This document shows positions 1 through 9,726 of a stretch of DNA of 64,000 nt, piece by piece. Within the stretch, counting starts at the first letter, position 1; the number at the start of each line of letters is the position of its first letter. The notes below the pieces were generated by a model that was given only the letters and a program-made list of their open reading frames with translations, had not been told where the DNA came from and searched no databases. The DNA is from Zingiber officinale (taxonomy: Eukaryota; Streptophyta; Magnoliopsida; Zingiberales; Zingiberaceae), in contig NC_055987.1 of assembly GCF_018446385.1 (NCBI RefSeq), forward strand, positions 6,719,705 to 6,783,704. Reading direction: 5' to 3'. Both the position numbers and the translations under genes were made by a program.

Positions 1-1189
1 AGGCCAAGTGTCACCCGAGGTGCATCGAAGTGACCTAGACATAGTGGATGAGTCACCAAGAGAGGTGACTAAGGTTAAGATTCCTAAGGATAGGAAGAGA
101 TTTTGGGACCCATGATAGATGGATTATCAAATGTTCCAAGTGGTTAAGAGACAGACTTAAGTCTCTAACCTAGTGGGTTGGCACAATTGGGATGTGTTTC
201 ATGCATGAAAATATGACATTGGGGGTCATATTGCATAAAAATTAGTTTTTGATGTATAGATGTCATATAAACCCATGCTAGGGAAGTATTGTGATTTAGT
301 ATGGGCAGATACATCAAGAGGAAGCCAAAACTAGGACTTTAGGTCAATGTTCAATTGAACTATTTAGCTAGTTTTGAATTTTGTGTCAATCTTGAGATCT
401 GTGATAAATATATTTTTATATATATATTTTCCCAAGTAGACAAGGGTATAATAGACCTCTCCACAAAATTTGGAGATTTTTGGAGGTCTAGGAAATTTCT
501 GGTGCATTTCTGAAGTTGGGATAAAAAGACTGATTTTTACAGAAATAGGGTGCAAGTCGACTGGTGCAGATACCAGTCGACTGGTAACAGTGTTTTTGAG
601 CACAGAATGTTTCTGTAAGCTCATTTTGTCGATACCAGTCGATTGGTGCCGATACCAGTCGACTAGTAACAGTAGATTTCGACCACAGAATGCTTCTGTA
701 AGGTTCTGTCGAAGGGGGCAGTCGACTGGTACCTAGTTCAGTCGACTGCTACCAGCCTAAAAATGTTTTTCAACGTTGTTCTTGACCGTGTCAACTCGTT
801 TAAATATATGAGATCCATGGGGGATAAATACATGAATTTAGGGTCAATTTGGATGATATGTTTTCAACAATTGGGATATTGTTGGAGCTCTTTTTGATGT
901 ATGGCAAAGGGGGAGAAGTCTAGGTTTAAGTGGAAAACCTATACACCTTTGCAAGAAATCCTAACTCGAGGGAGAGCTTAGGTGAAGGGGGAGCGATTGT
1001 TTAGGCAAAGGGGAAGAAGTTTACCTTTGCGGGAAATCCTAGCTCAAGGGGGAGCTTAGGTGAAGGGGGAGCCTAGGGATTTAGGTTCCATTATTTATGC
1101 ATGAGTTGATTTGCATATTTATTTGCATATGTATTATATTTATGTTTCCCTAACTTAAACAGGTTGTCAAACATCAAAAAGGGGGAGAT
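1..1189 (+). mobile_element. 3' internal part of a SIRE-like Copia element (element A)
   Basis: This non-coding stretch leads to a purine tract (AAAAAGGGGGAGAT, about 1176-1189) directly followed by an LTR starting TGTTGG. That is the 3' end of an LTR retrotransposon read on the + strand. The coding part would lie left of the window. Two further purine-rich AAGGGGGAG runs occur near 907-1065. A cluster of GTCGAC-centred palindromes lies at 549-745. No ORF here resembles a known protein. The SIRE/Maximus assignment rests on similarity in layout to the related elements at 2243-5895 and 27631-35781. Confidence 0.7.
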
Positions 1190-2242
1190 TGTTGGAGCAA
1201 TCTAGGTGCCCTAGGTTTTGATGTTTGGACAAAGGTTTAAGTTAGGTTTATTGTTGTATTTGATATGCATTGTGAGTGTGCAGGATACAGGTACAACAAG
1301 GAAAGTCCAAGTGTGATCTTGGCAAAGGAGGAAAGTCCAAGGATGAGTCTTGTCAGTGTAAGTCCAAGTATGTAGTCTTGGCGGTGTAAGTCCAAGTATG
1401 TAGTCTTGGCGGTGTAAGTCCAAGTATGTAGTCTTGGCAACGTAAGTCCAAGTGTGACTTGGCAATGGATGAAGTCCCGGAGGCGCGATCTCTTGGCAAA
1501 GGAAGACCCGACAATAATGACAAGGCCGATGGAAGTTCCAGAAGGTAAGACGTGAAGGATGGGGAGGCATCCGAGGGACGCAAGGCTGATAAAGGAAGCT
1601 AGAAGGCTAAGTCTAGGTTGGTCGGGCGAGAACGAGTGTTGAGTGAATGTACTCGAGGTAAAATCCTAGAATTAGGGTTTACTGTAGAAGTACTGTAGCA
1701 GTCGACTGATGACTGTAGCAGTCAACTGGTGCACTGTAGAGAGCCGTTGGGCTGGCACCAGTCGACTGGTGCAAGGACCAGTCGACTGGTAACGGGCAAA
1801 TCAGCTTACTGATTTTCTCCAAGCTCTATAAGAAGGAGCTTGGGATGACCGGCCAAAGTGGCGAAATTAGACTTGGTTAAAGCCTAATTAGTAGTCACTA
1901 AACGTGCTCAAGGTTCTCTTGTGTCCAAGTGTTATTGGTTGGTGTTGTGGTGAGGTTTCTCTACCCACAAGGAGTTGCTTGAGTAGCCGGAGTTTGCCGG
2001 GGGCTAATCCACCGAAGGATCGGGATCGTCCACCTTACGGGCAGCCGTGGAGTAGGAGCAAGTTATCTCCGAACCACGTTACATTGACGTGCATTGGTTT
2101 GCATTTCCTTTCTTTGTCTTTAGCTTTCATATTCGTATTTAGTTTCGTATTATTCCGCTGTGCAACTAACGAATACGTAGGAAGCCATCGATTTGGGTGA
2201 GACGTTATTCACCCCCCTCTAGCGGGCACATCGGTCCCAACA
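1190..2242 (+). repeat. 3' LTR of element A
   Basis: The 1053-bp LTR begins TGTTGGAGCAATC just after the polypurine tract and ends GGTCCCAACA, the TG...CA pattern of LTRs. It holds a 28-bp tandem repeat (1361-1444), a GTCGAC palindrome cluster (about 1697-1790) and a TATA-like CTCTATAAGAAGG near 1825. The sequence right of 2242 is the middle of a different LTR, so element A probably landed inside that LTR. The matching 5' LTR is outside the window. Confidence 0.8.
1361..1444 (+). repeat. 28-bp tandem repeat in LTR A
   Basis: Three consecutive copies start at 1361, 1389 and 1417, each opening AGTCCAAGTATGTAGTCTTG. Similar short repeats with GTCC...TTGG or GTCCTGG...CCAGG cores occur at the same relative place in the other SIRE-like LTRs of the window. 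Confidence 0.85.
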
Positions 2243-2563
2243 GTTTTATCCTCCCAGGGCGCTCGAAATCCTTTTGGGGTGCCCCGACCAAGGCTATAAA
2301 TACAAGCTTGGTCTAGAAGCTTTTAAATAACTCAAGCAATTCACTCCCAACACTTGTACGCTCAGTTTCTAGTTAGCTTCTTTATTTCTGCGCTTCATCG
2401 TTGTAAGAGGCTTCTCCGCCTGAAGGAGTTTTTAGTGCGATCATCGTTATTTTCTGCTTAGCTAATTTATGCAAGTGTTAGTTTAAGAAAGTTCGAGAAA
2501 GGTTTTGTGTTTAATTTTTCAGGCTATTCATCCCCCCTTCTAGCCGGCCGCCGCGATTCAACA
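2243..2563 (+). repeat. 5' LTR of element B, left part missing
   Basis: The segment matches the last third of the 3' LTR at 4841-5895, including the TATA box (TATAAATA, 2295-2302), the start of the transcribed part and the end TTCAACA. It begins abruptly with GTTTTATCC next to the end of LTR A. The intact relative at 49448 reads ACAGTTTTATCC, so the left portion was displaced by insertion of element A. Confidence 0.8.
2295..2302 (+). promoter_or_regulatory. LTR TATA box
   Basis: TATAAATA in the LTR of element B. The same box is at 49496-49503 in the solo LTR and as an expanded version near 5560 in the 3' LTR. It would place transcription start about 30 bp downstream. Confidence 0.6.
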
Positions 2564-2565
2564 AG

Positions 2566-2577
2566 TGGTATCAGAGC
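2566..2577 (+). other. Primer binding site (initiator tRNA-Met type)
   Basis: TGGTATCAGAGC lies two bases after the LTR end. It is the standard plant Copia primer binding site, complementary to the 3' end of initiator tRNA-Met. Confidence 0.85.
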
Positions 2578-2624
2578 TAGCTAAGGTGCTTCAGGAGGAC
2601 TAATCGCTAATCGAAGCAAAGATA

Positions 2625-4081
2625 ATGGCCGGACCAAGTATCTACCCGCCAAAATTCAAAGGGGATTTCGCTACCTGAAAAAAGCGAATGCAGGTATTTT
2701 TACAATAGATTTTGAGTTAATTTTAATAATAGAATTTGGTTTTGTAGCTTCAGAGAGCAAAGAAAAATATCAATAGACGAAAATGGAGTAGGTCGACTAC
2801 GTGGTGAACGGAAAAGCAGAATACTATCTGCTAAGCATTCTTCCGCCACAAGAAGTCAACCGAATCGGCAACTACAACTCCGCGAAGGAACTTTGAGAGA
2901 AGTTCCTCGAGCTGCACGAAGGGGCGTCCAAAGCCAAGCTCGCTAGACGAGATCTACTTCACAATCAGCTCACCAGCCTGCGACTTGGGGAAGACGAGAT
3001 AGTTGCACATCTACACTCGAGAATTAAAGAAATCATCACCAGACTTTCGAATCTCGAAGAAAAGGTAAGTAATCGATATTCACTCAGGTACGCGTTAAAT
3101 TATTTTCCGAGAAATTCAAAATGGGCGTCACTAGTAGACACCTTTTATATTTCAAAAGACTTAAAAAAAATTTCATTAGAAGAATTCTTTTCTACATTTG
3201 AAGTGCACGAATCAAGATGTACAGGTACCAAGGAGCCCAAGAACAATGTCGCCCTCAAAGCATCGAGAGACGAATCTGAGTCAGAGTCTTCTCTCGACGA
3301 CGAGGAAATGGTAATGATGGTAAGACAGTTTAAGAATCTCTGTAAATCTAGGAAATCTAACCATCCGCAAGGGAAAAAGAAAAGGACTATCCGCTGCTAC
3401 CACTGCGACGAAGAAGAGCACGTCAAGGACAACTGCCCCAATCTAAAGAATAAGGACAAGGATAAAGGTAAGAAGCCTGTCCAAAAGCGCAAGGCCCTAA
3501 AGGCGACGTGGGACGATACGTCGCCCGTATCGGAAGTTGAGACGTTCTTCGGGCTTGCATTAATGGCGAGTCATCAAGACGACGATTGCGATTCAAGTTC
3601 TTCCGAAATGAGCATCGAGAGCATTGATGAAGGGGGAGCTACGTCGGAAAAAAGTAGCACTTCAGGGGGAGACATAGACAACGAGATCGACAAGGTAAGT
3701 CAGGTACGATCTTTTCCTCCCGATAAACTCTTTAAATTTGTTAAATTGTTAACAAAAGATTGCTGCAAATTAGAAAAAGAAAATAAAAGTTTAAAAATAA
3801 TACTAGCTAAATCTTGCCCTCTAGAAGATTTAGACAAATCAAAATTAGAAAATGAAAACTTAAAATTTGAAAATGAAAATCTGAAAATTCAAGTAGATAA
3901 CTTGAAAAACCGTGCATGCTCATCTAATACAAATTTTAGAATATTTAATAATTTAAATTGGTATTTTCGATATCATAAGAGACAAATTATAAATATTCCA
4001 AAGAAATATGTCCCTAAGAAATTTTTAGTCAATCTAGTAGGCTGGAACCTATATTGGGTTCCAAAGTCCTGTCTGACTTGA
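2625..4081 (+). pseudogene. Broken Copia gag (UBN2-type, zinc knuckle)
   Basis: Gag would form the particle shell and bind RNA. Reading starts at ATG 2625 (MAGPSIYPPKFKGDF) and meets TGA at 2676 where the family has Trp. A frame change and another TGA at 2894, again at a Trp position, follow. From about 2897 the frame runs open to 4081, through the second half of a UBN2-type capsid domain. A CCHC knuckle (CYHCDEEEHVKDNC) follows, then a Lys-rich stretch, Ser/Asp/Glu-rich segments and a coiled coil rich in Leu, Glu and Asn. The end (YWVPKSCLT) corresponds to the linker just before protease in complete Copia polyproteins. A stop comes there and nothing of pol follows. The longest open segment with an ATG is 3203-4081. 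Confidence 0.8.
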
Positions 4082-4826
4082 ACTTGAATTAATCAGATTT
4101 AGAGCTTTTAGTGAGAAAATTAGACATTAAAATTTTTTTATAAAGATTTGTCTAAGGAAGTAGTTGTTGCTCCAATAACCAAGAAGACCTATTGCCTCGC
4201 CACGACCTAGTAGCCAAAATATTGAAATAAAATGTTTAATTAACTTTCTAATAAAAGCATTAAGGTGAAAACTTAATAATGTTTTAAAAAGTTTTTTAAA
4301 CATTTTTAAAAAAAATCAAAATTTTTTTACTTAGAAATTTTTTTTGCATAAAACTTTTACATAAAAGTTAAAAGTTTTTTTTTTAAATTTTTGCTTAAAA
4401 TCTTTACTTAGAAAATTTTTTAAAAATTTTTTTAAGTTAGATTTTTTTAAAAAAAAATTCTCTTACTTAAAGTTTTACTTAGAATATTTTCTTTGCCTAA
4501 GTTAAAAAAAATTCTTCTGAAAATTATATATTGTTTGGAAAAATTTTTTTGGTTAGAATTTTTTTTTTCAAAAATATTTCTTTTGCAAATTCTTTAACTT
4601 AGAGCTTATTTAACTTAGAATTGTTTAAGAAAGTTAGAAATTTTTTAACCTTAGACTTTTTCGGAACCCCAATTTTTTTGTGATCAAAGGGGGAGAAGAA
4701 AAAATATAAGTCTAGGGGATGGTAGACTAAACTTTAAATTTTCTATTTTTTTGCACTTTATTACAAAAATAGTTAGTTTATTTTTTTATGTCTATTTACC
4801 CTAACTTAACTTGGATTGCTCACATC
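4082..4826 (+). other. A/T-rich non-coding internal region of element B
   Basis: Long T and A runs fill this stretch. The only recognisable block is the AACCAAGAAG...CCTCGCC motif near 4176. No coding sequence is visible. Confidence 0.6.
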
Positions 4827-4840
4827 AAAAAGGGGGAGAT

Positions 4841-5895
4841 TGTTGGAACCCCTAGGTTGTTTTGGTGTGATCAACAAGTTAAGTTAGATCTTGTGTGTTT
4901 TTAACTTTGTGTCTAAGTGTGCAGGAGCTTAGGAGCACAGGTAGGCGAGCGGAAGACGCAGCTAACGAGAAGGACGACATGCGATGCGTCCAAGGGATGA
5001 GGCGCTGCGAAAGAGTACACCGGCGGACGAGAAGGAAGCGTGCGGTGGTTCCGAGGGACGAGAAGCATGAGCGGAATACTGCTCGAGGAGCAAGAGACGC
5101 AGCTAGCGAGAAGTCAACACGGGGTGCGATCGAGGGACGAAGACTGCGGATGAGTACGCTGGCGGAAGAGAATGAAGCGCGCGGCAATTTCGAGGGACGA
5201 GAAGCTGGAGCGGAAGCCTGCTCGAGAAGACCAGAAGTTGAGTTCAGGAGAGCCCTATTTTGGATGGCAAAGATCACCCAAGCGAGCGGAAGTCTCGGTC
5301 TGAGGCGAACGGAGCCGAAGCAGAAGACCCAAGTTGAAAAAAGTCAACGGGGTTGAGTTTTCTAGCCGTCCGGGGTGCCCCGGACTGGGCGCCCGGAACA
5401 GTCTGAGGCGCCCGAACCCCTCTGGGGCGCCCGGAATCCTTCCGGGCGCCCAGAGTTGACTTCTTGACCAGAACGTGTCAATCACGATCTGAACATTAGG
5501 GGATAAAATTTTATCCCCCCAGAGCACTCGGAATCCCTTCGGGCCGCTCCGACCGAGGCTATAAAATATAAATACAGTCTTGGTCTAGAAGCTTTTAAAT
5601 AACTCAAGCAATTCACTTCCAACACTTGTACGCTCAGTTTCTAGTTAGCTTCTTTATTTCTGCGCTTTATCGTTGTAAGAGACTTCTTTGTCTGAACGAG
5701 TTTTTAGTGTGATAATCTTCCTTGGATTAACAACCTTCCCGGTTGTAACCAAGTCAAATTTGGTGCCTCTTCTTTTTGTTATTTTCTGCTTAGCTAATTT
5801 ATGCAAGTGTTAGTCTAAGAAAGTTCGAGAAAAGTTTTGCGTTTAATTTTTCAAGCTATTCAACCCCCCTTCTAGCCAGTCGCCGCGTTCCTACA
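4841..5895 (+). repeat. 3' LTR of element B
   Basis: The 1055-bp LTR begins TGTTGGAACC after the purine tract and ends CCTACA. It aligns with the truncated 5' LTR (2243-2563), with the solo LTR at 48832-49824 and, less closely, with the solo LTR at 37460-38368. It contains a GGCGCC palindrome cluster (5371-5451), a TATA-like TATAAAATATAAATA near 5560 and a CTTCTAGCC...end block shared by all members. Confidence 0.85.
5371..5451 (+). repeat. GGCGCC palindrome cluster in LTR B
   Basis: Four GGGCGCCCGG-like sites and a related GGGGTGCCCCGG site occur within 81 bp, about 110 bp upstream of the LTR TATA box. See the finding on family-specific palindromes. Confidence 0.7.
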
Positions 5896-8000
5896 CTAGC
5901 AACTGGAGATCTCCGGACAACTTCAACCTGAAAATGGTAATATCAATGGGGTGAGTCAACTCCTCAGCAGGTAACTACTGACATGCATAGTAAAAAATAA
6001 ATAATAAATAACAATAATTAAGCGTACAGTCTCCTGATATAAAAATGATAAATGCAAACTGAAAGGAATCGGGAGTATCTGTACTAACTAGGACATGGTG
6101 TATGGATAATAGATCGAGAGGTATAGATATCCTGTATGCATGTCAAGCATATGCATCCACCAAATATGCAGCAAATAAGTGCAGCAAACACAGGCAATAA
6201 ATTCATCAATGCGTATGATGCCAATGACATGTCCTGGTCACCCCTAACACCAGTCAGCCATCTCACACACGATGGTGAGACCGAGTGGGTAGGATTGTGA
6301 TAACCGTGCACTCTGCCATCACTGCTCCTGAGTGACCGAGTGGACGCTATCGGAGTACACCTATCCTCCTTACCCCAAATCATAAGTGGGGGAGCTCAAT
6401 GCTCTCATCTCCCTGAGCCAGTCCAGAGGAGGGATCCCTGCCCTGCTACAACGCTGCGTCACACTACCCATGAGAGGACCAACGTCGAGATGCTCGCCTC
6501 CAATAAAAAACTATCTAAAAAGTAAGTCAAAGTACCCGCCTCCAATAAAAAGGTCCAATCCGGTCCAAATCCGACGTCGAGATGCTCGTCTCGGATCAAA
6601 GTCCTGTGTCACCAATATATATACATTTTTATTTAGCTATAACTCAAATGAATACCTAAATAAAAATCCTTAAGAACAATTTAAGGAAAAACCCTAAACC
6701 CTAAACCTCAACCTACCTAAATTAAATCCAACGGTTAATTAGGGTTAGTTACCTAATCCCCAATCAACCCATTAGATTAATAATCCAAACCTAAATCAAT
6801 TATACTAATCATGAAGTCTACCTCATACCTAATTCAAATACATAAACAATTTTCATTTCATTACCTTACTCCTTACCTCAATTCACAGCCGCTGTTGATC
6901 TTCCAAAACCAAAGCTCCTGTTGACGCTCAACTGATCGAAAAGGAGGAGATGCGTGCTATCGGAAAACGGTGGCCGGGATTAGAAGAAGCTACTGCGGAA
7001 ACCAGAACCACCATTCCCAAGTTAGCATAACCTTCCACTCCAACACAAATGATGCTCACGACAGAATTGGTCAAGTACAGAGCACAAAATCAAGATCCAA
7101 TCCCTTACCTCCTAGTCATACCGCCAGATCTCCAAAGCTCTCTGTCGCCTACTCGCGCTCTCAGCTTCCAACGATCTAGGGCACAAGTGCGCCAACAACA
7201 AAACATCGGCCGACTACAATGATCGGAAACTAGGGCAGAGTGAAAGGCTGCTACCGGCGGTGCTCTCCGTGGCGATCGGTGCGGTAAGGACCTCCGCGAC
7301 GATGAGATTTCGGTAGGGGAGAGGAAGCTTCGGTGAGGTGTCGGCTGTAGGGCGTCGCGCTGCTCCGTGCGGCGACGTCGATGCGATAGAAGATCGGAAA
7401 GAAAAATTAGGGCAAGGGAGAAATCGCGAGGGGGTGAAGGGTCAGGAGTAGGTGGCGGTGATGCGATGAAGAAGGGGAAACGGGAGGTGTTGGCGTCGGA
7501 GCAGGGAAGAGAAGGCTCGGGCAGGAAACTAGGGTTTCAGGGCTTGCCTTTGGCTGGTAGTTATGAACTCGAGGGAGAGGCTCGGTTTCAGGCGATCTCC
7601 ATGGCAAGGGGCAAGGGGCGACGGGCAGAGGAGGGAAATCGGCAGAGGCGAGGCTTCCCTTGGCCACCGATTTTTATCCGCAAGAGAGAGGAAACCGGTG
7701 CGTGCGGCATCGGTTACGAAAGGGAACGGATGACGTCGGGGACGGCTCGGGCACACGGGGGAAAGGGGAGAAAAATAAAAGAAAAAAGAAAAGAAAATGA
7801 AAAAGAAAATTCAACTTTTCCTCGTTTAAATTGGGGTAGCCTAAACAGGTTTTCCCGGGGCCCAATATTTGATCCACAGGAAATTTTTAAAAAATTCAAA
7901 AAATTCTTTAATGATTATTTGTCCTTTTTTGATATTTTACACAGAGGGCGCTTGACAATCTCATATTGAGGACTATCATTTCTAGATAGTGTTTATTATG
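5896..8000 (-). repeat. Probable Gypsy (Del/Tekay-like) LTR remnant
   Basis: No coding region is credible here. Read on the minus strand, the stretch looks like a chromovirus LTR: a GC-rich promoter-like part (about 7930-7260), a gene-like leader with GT..AG-like sites, then a long A/T-rich tail. I recall this style from Del/Tekay LTRs, but I cannot align it to a named family. ORFs such as 7367-7969 are low-complexity Arg/Gly/Glu translations. It could instead be the promoter and first exon of a dead gene. Confidence 0.35.
6688..6706 (+). repeat. Short telomere-like repeat
   Basis: Two and a half copies of the plant telomere unit (AAACCCTAAACCCTAAACC). Such telo-boxes are common in plant promoters and 5' leaders, and this one is too short to be a former telomere. 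Confidence 0.6.
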
Positions 8001-8272
8001 TTTTCCAAAACTTTTAAAGTAAGAGGAATGAAAATTGGAAAGGTTTGGTAAAAATGGTGAGGAAAGAAGAAGAAATAGAGCTCTCGAATTTCTATTTGCG
8101 AATTTATAACTTGAAAAGAGATTGAAAATTATATAAATATAATATTATGTAATGTTATTTGAAGGGTGGGCATATCAAACGGGTCACGTGAGTACTAGGA
8201 TACAATTTAGCTTTTATAAAAAATATATTTAATAATTATATATTTAGGACTAATGAGTAAAATAAATATGTA
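8001..8272. other. A/T-rich spacer, nothing recognised
   Basis: No ORF, repeat or RNA gene seen. Confidence 0.4.
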
Positions 8273-8357
8273 CCGACCTTAGCTCAGTTGGTAGAGCGGA
8301 GGAATGTAGAGGTTGCAGATGATCCTTAGGTCGCTTGTTTGAATCCGGCAGATCGGA
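8273..8357 (+). pseudogene. Degenerate tRNA-Tyr(GTA) with intron
   Basis: The 85-nt segment opens CCGACCTTAGCTCAGTTGG and has the GTA anticodon at 8306-8308. The intron length (about 11-12 nt after the anticodon) fits plant tRNA-Tyr genes. The acceptor stem has one C/A mismatch. The T stem has a mismatch, and the B box reads TGTTTGAATCC instead of GGTTCGAATCC, so two positions needed for TFIIIC binding are changed. The base before the anticodon's T is A instead of the usual C. A TTTT run follows at 8362. It is probably a dead copy, though weak expression cannot be excluded. Confidence 0.7.
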
Positions 8358-8612
8358 CGAATTTTCATTTTTGTCAATGAAAAATGATTTGTTTAAATAA
8401 TTTTGGACGAATAAAACTTAAAATTGGCGAAATTTTCTAACAATAATTGCATTATTCTGAAGTTGTCGATTTGTTTATTTTTTTTTTAATAAAATGAAAG
8501 TGATTACAACGTGTATTAATAATATTATAAAATAAATCTCTCGATATTTGTTCTTAAAATAACTTTCTAATTCTAAGAATAAGAATAAATATATGGTAAC
8601 TACAAACAACAC

Positions 8613-8686
8613 GGTGTCGTGGTGTAGTTGGTTATCACGTCAGTCTAACACACTGAAGGTCTCAGGTTCGAGTCCGGGCGACGCCA
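8613..8686 (+). tRNA. tRNA-Val(AAC)
   Basis: The 74-nt tRNA gene folds cleanly. A 7-bp acceptor stem (GGTGTCG with CGACGCC, one G-T pair) is followed by a standard D arm and an anticodon stem TCAGT/ACTGA with loop CTAACAC. The anticodon AAC is at 8647-8649. A perfect B box GGTTCGAGTCC lies at 8665-8675, and the discriminator base is A. There is no intron. Upstream CAAACAACA near 8604 resembles the CAA start motif of plant tRNA genes. It decodes GTT and, after A-to-I editing, other Val codons. The ORF covering this region in + frame is only a shadow. Confidence 0.95.
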
Positions 8687-8689
8687 TTA

Positions 8690-8694
8690 TTTTT
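8690..8694 (+). terminator. Pol III terminator of tRNA-Val
   Basis: A TTTTT run starts four bases after the tRNA 3' end, the normal RNA polymerase III stop. Confidence 0.85.
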
Positions 8695-9600
8695 ATCCAT
8701 TTTATTTATTATTTATCAACCTACATGGGCCAATTCCGGACTGTTCTTTTTGTTTTTGGGCCGGTTGAATTTGGGAATACATTGCTCCGAGAAGCGTTTG
8801 AATTAGATCGATCCATTCCGTTCTACCTGTCACGATGGAATTGCATAAATCCTTGCCGTTTATCTGTACCAGCGCGAATCTCAAAGCTGTTGATCAAACG
8901 TATACACTGGTGAATATATATTACACGAACTTTAAATACTGTTATTTTATTCGTGATCATTCAGTCAAATTCATTTATGTCCAACATTCCATCCACAAAA
9001 ATGTTTATTTCCAATTAATAATTTTTATTTTATTTGTTTTTGATAATTTAAGTATTTAAATTCACATATATTGATGGGGACAGCCACAAAAGTCTAAAAG
9101 AAATCTCAACTACAATTAATTAATAATCTTCCTGTGCCCTTCCACGTACTCTACAATTAAATTTCCAAAATCTTATCCAAAAAATAATGTCAAGTCAGCA
9201 CCAAGTGTCAAGAGAATTGTTTTTTTTTTTTACAAATAAGTGTTTCTTTATTATTATTCCACTCCATAAATTAATGTATTTCACATTCTCTACATTGTTG
9301 GTACAAATGGATATGCACTCTGAACTAGCTTCGAATATAATTTAAGGTCAAATAAATCAGAGCCAACAGATATATTGTCTTCCTAATCCAAGAAATATTA
9401 AATTACCATATTATTATCCATACACGGATAAAATAAAACTCAATGAAATAATATTTAATATTAAAATATAATATTGCAAATATGCGACATCCTCAACGGC
9501 GACTTTTCATTATAAAAAAGAAAATAAATAAAAGTGGCAATTTGATGGACCGGTCTACTCGCTGTCGTGGCATCCACTCTTGTCTTTTTTATAACTGACT
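8695..9600. other. A/T-rich upstream region of the CIPK gene
   Basis: No gene or clear repeat. It presumably contains the distal promoter of the kinase gene at 9727. I could not assign individual binding sites with confidence. Confidence 0.4.
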
Positions 9601-9611
9601 TCCTTGGCGCT

Positions 9612-9619
9612 TATAAATA
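9612..9619 (+). promoter_or_regulatory. TATA box of the CIPK gene
   Basis: TATAAATA in the context GCTTATAAATAGC, 108 bp before the ATG at 9727. It implies a start near 9640-9650 and a short leader. This also argues against any translation start upstream of 9640. Confidence 0.75.
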
Positions 9620-9726
9620 GCAGCACATTCCCTCACCGTTTCTCTTCTATTACATCACTTCTCTTCTCCGTGGCTTCGATCGCTTCGAGGTGCCATTTTA
9701 GGGTTACGTTAAGTGTCGCATCTCCC

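Larger units (their letters stand above)
2243..5895 (+). mobile_element. SIRE-like Copia element B, gag only
   Basis: The element has a truncated 5' LTR (2243-2563), a tRNA-Met type primer binding site, a broken gag gene, about 760 bp of A/T-rich non-coding DNA, a purine tract (AAAAAGGGGGAGAT, about 4827-4840) and a full 3' LTR (4841-5895). No protease, integrase or reverse transcriptase is present. Mobility would depend on a complete relative. Inside the 3' internal region, 4166-4206 matches the reverse complement of 26590-26632 (an AACCAAGAAG...GCCTCGCC block), so these elements share a common ancestor. Confidence 0.8.

Noticed and set aside
4082-4826. Degraded pol gene in element B
   Set aside because: Translations in all frames give poly-Phe/Lys stretches. 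No protease, integrase or polymerase motif could be seen.
6688-6706. Former chromosome end (interstitial telomere)
   Set aside because: Fewer than three repeat units; this is the size of an ordinary telo-box.
7367-7969. 200-codon open frame with Arg/Gly/Glu-rich product
   Set aside because: Low complexity, no conserved motif, and inside LTR-like GC-rich DNA.
9604-9726. N-terminal extension of 41 residues on the CIPK reading frame
   Set aside because: It starts at a TTG and overlaps the TATA box. The residues have no family similarity. ATG 9727 fits the promoter and the family.
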